Source of the DNA: JAHJRJ01 sp037443685
GTDB lineage: Bacteria; Bacteroidota; Ignavibacteria; UBA10030; BY39
Reading direction: 5' to 3'
Length of the DNA stretch: 17,444 nt
Assembly: GCA_037443685.1 (NCBI GenBank)
Contig: JBBINX010000048.1
Span: 1-17,444 of the forward strand
The notes under the pieces were generated by a model, which worked only from the letters and a program-made list of their open reading frames with translations, made no database searches and had not been told where the DNA came from. The position numbers were made by a program, and so were the translations under genes. Below are positions 15,436-17,444 of this stretch, piece after piece (position 1 is the first letter of the stretch; each line of letters starts with the position of its first letter).

Positions 15436-15690
15436 CTATGTTGTTTCGAAACTGTCACCAATTTGATCAAGAGTATTAAACCGAATACGAATCATTTCTG
15501 CTTTGTCTTTTAACAACAGTATGTTTCTTTCTTTACTTGCAATAATATCACTTAATAAAATTTCAACATCAGGATAATCGCATTCTGTCGAAAATATTTT
15601 TAAGTCGCTAATTGATTTTTCTTCCTGAGCGATTGCCATATCGAGGGCTCTACATAAGCCCTTACATGTATGTTCGCATAATGTATGCAT
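15436..15690 (-). CDS. Small helical protein with rubrerythrin/ferritin-like heptads, cysteine-rich N-terminus
   Basis: With ATG at 15690 the protein has 84 residues; GAGG six bases upstream supports this start. An upstream in-frame TTG at 15720, within the gamma subunit gene, has no such support. The N-terminus has three cysteines (MHTLCEHTCKGLC). Residues about 14-70 form two amphipathic helices rich in Glu and Lys, recalling half of a rubrerythrin four-helix bundle. The expected E-x-x-H iron ligand is replaced by E-R-N, so iron binding is not supported. It overlaps or directly follows the end of the 2-oxoacid oxidoreductase gamma gene (8-base gap from its stop) and is therefore part of that operon. 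I do not recognise a named family; the ferritin-like resemblance is weak. Confidence 0.7.
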   Translation of the reverse strand: MHTLCEHTCKGLCRALDMAIAQEEKSISDLKIFSTECDYPDVEILLSDIIASKERNILLLKDKAEMIRIRFNTLDQIGDSFETT

Positions 15691-15697
15691 ATTTACC

Positions 15698-16249
15698 TCA
15701 ATTGATTGATAAATTTTCAACTAATTTTTTACCACCTTTCAATGCCGATTCATTTAATGGTATTAATTGATGGTAACGCTCGGGTAAAACTTTTTTCAGG
15801 ACTTCTAACACTGTTTTAAACGACACGATATTTTTAATCCCGAGCAAACCGCCTAACATCACCATATTCATAATCTTCATATTCTGCAATTTATTTGCTT
15901 CATCGCTTGCGGGAATTGGAACGATAGTAATATCCGACCGGGTCGGAGGTACTATAATGTTAGTACTTTCATAAATAATTGTTCCTCCCGGTTTTACACG
16001 TGGTTCAAATTTATCGACCGATGGTTGATTTAGAGCTACTACAGTATCGAAAGTTGAAATTATTGGTGAGCTAATTTTTTTATCCGAGACGATCACAATG
16101 CAATTAGCCGTACCGCCCCGCATTTCCGGTCCATACGATGGCATCCAAGTAACATTTTTCCCTTCGACGAGAGCGGCGTAAGCGAGAACCTGTCCCATAG
16201 AGAGAACACCTTGACCACCGAATCCGGAAAAAACCATTTCATACGTCAT
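15698..16249 (-). CDS. 2-oxoacid:ferredoxin oxidoreductase, gamma subunit
   Basis: This 183-residue protein is the gamma subunit that helps coenzyme A access and holds the complex together. It has the family's GFGGQGVLSMGQVLAYAAL start, the WMPSYGPEMRGGTANC segment with the conserved RGG, and VALNQPS further on. Length is normal. Its ATG overlaps the beta subunit stop by 4 bases (ATGA), showing translational coupling. The complex oxidatively decarboxylates a 2-oxoacid to acyl-CoA and reduces ferredoxin, or runs in reverse in reductive carbon fixation. The substrate (2-oxoglutarate or branched-chain 2-oxoacid) cannot be settled from this subunit. Confidence 0.93.
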   Translation of the reverse strand: MTYEMVFSGFGGQGVLSMGQVLAYAALVEGKNVTWMPSYGPEMRGGTANCIVIVSDKKISSPIISTFDTVVALNQPSVDKFEPRVKPGGTIIYESTNIIVPPTRSDITIVPIPASDEANKLQNMKIMNMVMLGGLLGIKNIVSFKTVLEVLKKVLPERYHQLIPLNESALKGGKKLVENLSIN

Positions 16250-17061
16250 AGTGATACTTCCTTTCCTTTAATGTTTTTTTTCTCTACAAGTTTTCCGTCA
16301 ACTTTTATATCACCCGGAGGATAAAACGGAAACATACTTTCCTCTATCCATTTATTAGCTTCGAGTGGCGTCATTTTCCATCCTGATGGACAATTTGCAA
16401 CGATCTCTATTAAACACGTTCCTTTGTCTTCTATCTGATATTTAAAAGCTTTTTCTACAGATTTTGTAAAATGGCGAACCGCAGTAGGGGTATGGACTGA
16501 CTGACGTGTAACATAATATGTGCCTGGCAATGTCGCAACTGTTTCAGTTATCCTAAACGGATATCCTTGTGTGTGTATCTCTCTTCCTTCAGGTGTTGTA
16601 CTTGTTACCATCCCAACTAATGAAGTAGGAGCCATCTGTCCACCCGTCATACCATAAATTGCATTATTTATAAAAATGATTAGAAAATTTTCACCACGAT
16701 TGCAAGCATGGATTGATTCAGCAGTTCCAATCGCGGCAAGATCACCATCACCTTGATAAGTGAAAACAAGTCTATCTGGAAGCACTCTCTTGATTCCGGT
16801 AGCAACAGCAGTTGCACGCCCGTGTGCGGCTTCATGCATGTCAATATCCATGTAATGATAAGCTAAAACTGAACAACCTACCGGTGCTACCCCAATAGTT
16901 TTGTCTTGAATTTTCATGCCTTGTATAACTTCCATTAGTACTTTATGAATCACACCATGAGCACAACCTGGACAGTAGTGCATACGAACTTTGGACATAG
17001 TATGCGGTTTTTCCCACACGATTTCCATATTTTCTAACAAAACATCTTCTCTATTTGTCAT
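16246..17061 (-). CDS. 2-oxoacid:ferredoxin oxidoreductase, beta (thiamine diphosphate) subunit
   Basis: This 271-residue protein holds the thiamine diphosphate site. CPGCAHG near residue 31 and VGCSVLA near 62 provide conserved cysteines of the beta subunit, where a [4Fe-4S] cluster is bound in the family. HGRATAVATGIK precedes the diphosphate-binding motif GDGDLAAIGTAE and its Mg-binding partner NNAIYGMTGGQMAPTS. Length is normal. It lies 15 bases after the alpha subunit and overlaps gamma by 4 bases. The order alpha-beta-gamma without an adjacent ferredoxin-like delta subunit in the visible part is usual for Kor and for VorB-type enzymes. Confidence 0.94.
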   Translation of the reverse strand: MTNREDVLLENMEIVWEKPHTMSKVRMHYCPGCAHGVIHKVLMEVIQGMKIQDKTIGVAPVGCSVLAYHYMDIDMHEAAHGRATAVATGIKRVLPDRLVFTYQGDGDLAAIGTAESIHACNRGENFLIIFINNAIYGMTGGQMAPTSLVGMVTSTTPEGREIHTQGYPFRITETVATLPGTYYVTRQSVHTPTAVRHFTKSVEKAFKYQIEDKGTCLIEIVANCPSGWKMTPLEANKWIEESMFPFYPPGDIKVDGKLVEKKNIKGKEVSL

Positions 17062-17076
17062 AATTTATACTCTCCT

Positions 17077-17444
17077 TCACATCATCTTTTTTAATTTAGC
17101 TACGATCTCTTCAGGCGATGGTATTATGCCTCCCATACGACCGTAAAATTCGACGGGAACTTTACCACACACACCCAGACGCACATCTTCTAGCATCTGA
17201 CCGGCATTCATCTCAACGACTAATACACCTTTCAATTTATCGGCTAACTTGTTTAGTACATCATTTGGAAACGGGTAAAGTGTAATTGGACGGAGGAAGC
17301 CAACTTTAATTCCTTCATTACGTGCAAGATCCATCGCCTTCTGGCAGATACGAGAGGACAGACCGAATGCAACTAACACCAAATCGGCATCGTCAGTATT
17401 TATTACTTCGTAACGGACTTCATTTTTTTCGATAGTCCTGTATT
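17077..17444 (-). CDS. vorB: 2-oxoacid:ferredoxin oxidoreductase, alpha subunit, C-terminal part (VorB-like)
   Basis: This gene runs off the right edge, so only the last 122 residues are visible. They include the VLVAFGLSSRICQKAMDLAR segment, GFLRPITLYPFP, VVEMNAGQMLEDVRLGV, and the ending EFYGRMGGIIPSPEEIV. That C-terminal signature is the one I associate with alpha subunits annotated as VorB (3-methyl-2-oxobutanoate:ferredoxin oxidoreductase) rather than classic KorA. Such annotations are loose, and 2-oxoglutarate remains possible. The start codon, pyrimidine-binding domain and any upstream delta subunit lie outside the window. Confidence 0.85.
   Translation of the reverse strand, partial: YRTIEKNEVRYEVINTDDADLVLVAFGLSSRICQKAMDLARNEGIKVGFLRPITLYPFPNDVLNKLADKLKGVLVVEMNAGQMLEDVRLGVCGKVPVEFYGRMGGIIPSPEEIVAKLKKMM

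Noticed and set aside
1..17444. CRISPR arrays, insertion sequences, tRNA or rRNA genes
   Set aside because: No regularly spaced direct repeats, transposase-like proteins or recognisable RNA gene sequences were seen on either strand; plus-strand open frames all lie opposite convincing minus-strand genes.

Overview
The window is AT-rich, and every gene in it reads on the minus strand. The content is that of an anaerobic Gram-negative bacterium: ferredoxin-linked 2-oxoacid oxidation, NfnAB-type transhydrogenation, many multiheme c-type cytochromes and an outer-membrane beta-barrel. The mix of Geobacter-like cytochromes with an AT-rich, Bacteroidota/Chlorobiota-like style suggests Ignavibacteriota or a nearby FCB-group lineage. 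That placement is inference; no rRNA or marker gene is present.

Reading in the direction of transcription (right to left), the window opens with the end of a 2-oxoacid:ferredoxin oxidoreductase operon: partial alpha (17444-17077), beta (17061-16246), gamma (16249-15698) and a small helical protein (15690-15436). A lone tetraheme c554-like cytochrome follows (15332-14790) with a clear terminator. Next is a 353-base gap, then a four-gene membrane module (14436-10941): a membrane-anchored GcvH-like protein, a HybA-like four-cluster ferredoxin, a HybB/NrfD-type quinone-interacting membrane protein, and a soluble GcvH-like protein with an N-terminal cysteine cluster. A perfect 12-bp hairpin closes this module.

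The next block starts with a histidine kinase whose periplasmic sensor carries heme-binding motifs, a sigma-54-dependent response regulator and an archaemetzincin-type protease, separated by 4 and 3 bases. Then comes the electron-transfer block: a NapC/NirT-family heptaheme quinol oxidase resembling Geobacter ImcH, broken by five lesions; a beta-barrel protein; a 14-heme cytochrome; and an 11-heme lipoprotein cytochrome with a 53-residue triple repeat. The last three are 12 bases apart and look like an inner-to-outer-surface electron conduit. The window ends with nfnA and a truncated nfnB.

Working model (inference): reductant from 2-oxoacid oxidation and Nfn feeds the ferredoxin, NAD(P)H and menaquinone pools. 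The HybA/HybB-like module exchanges electrons with quinone. The barrel and its two cytochromes pass electrons across the periplasm and outer membrane. The heme-sensing kinase and its NtrC-type partner probably regulate this block. The most striking observation is that the dedicated quinol-to-cytochrome gate is a pseudogene in this sequence while its downstream partners are intact.
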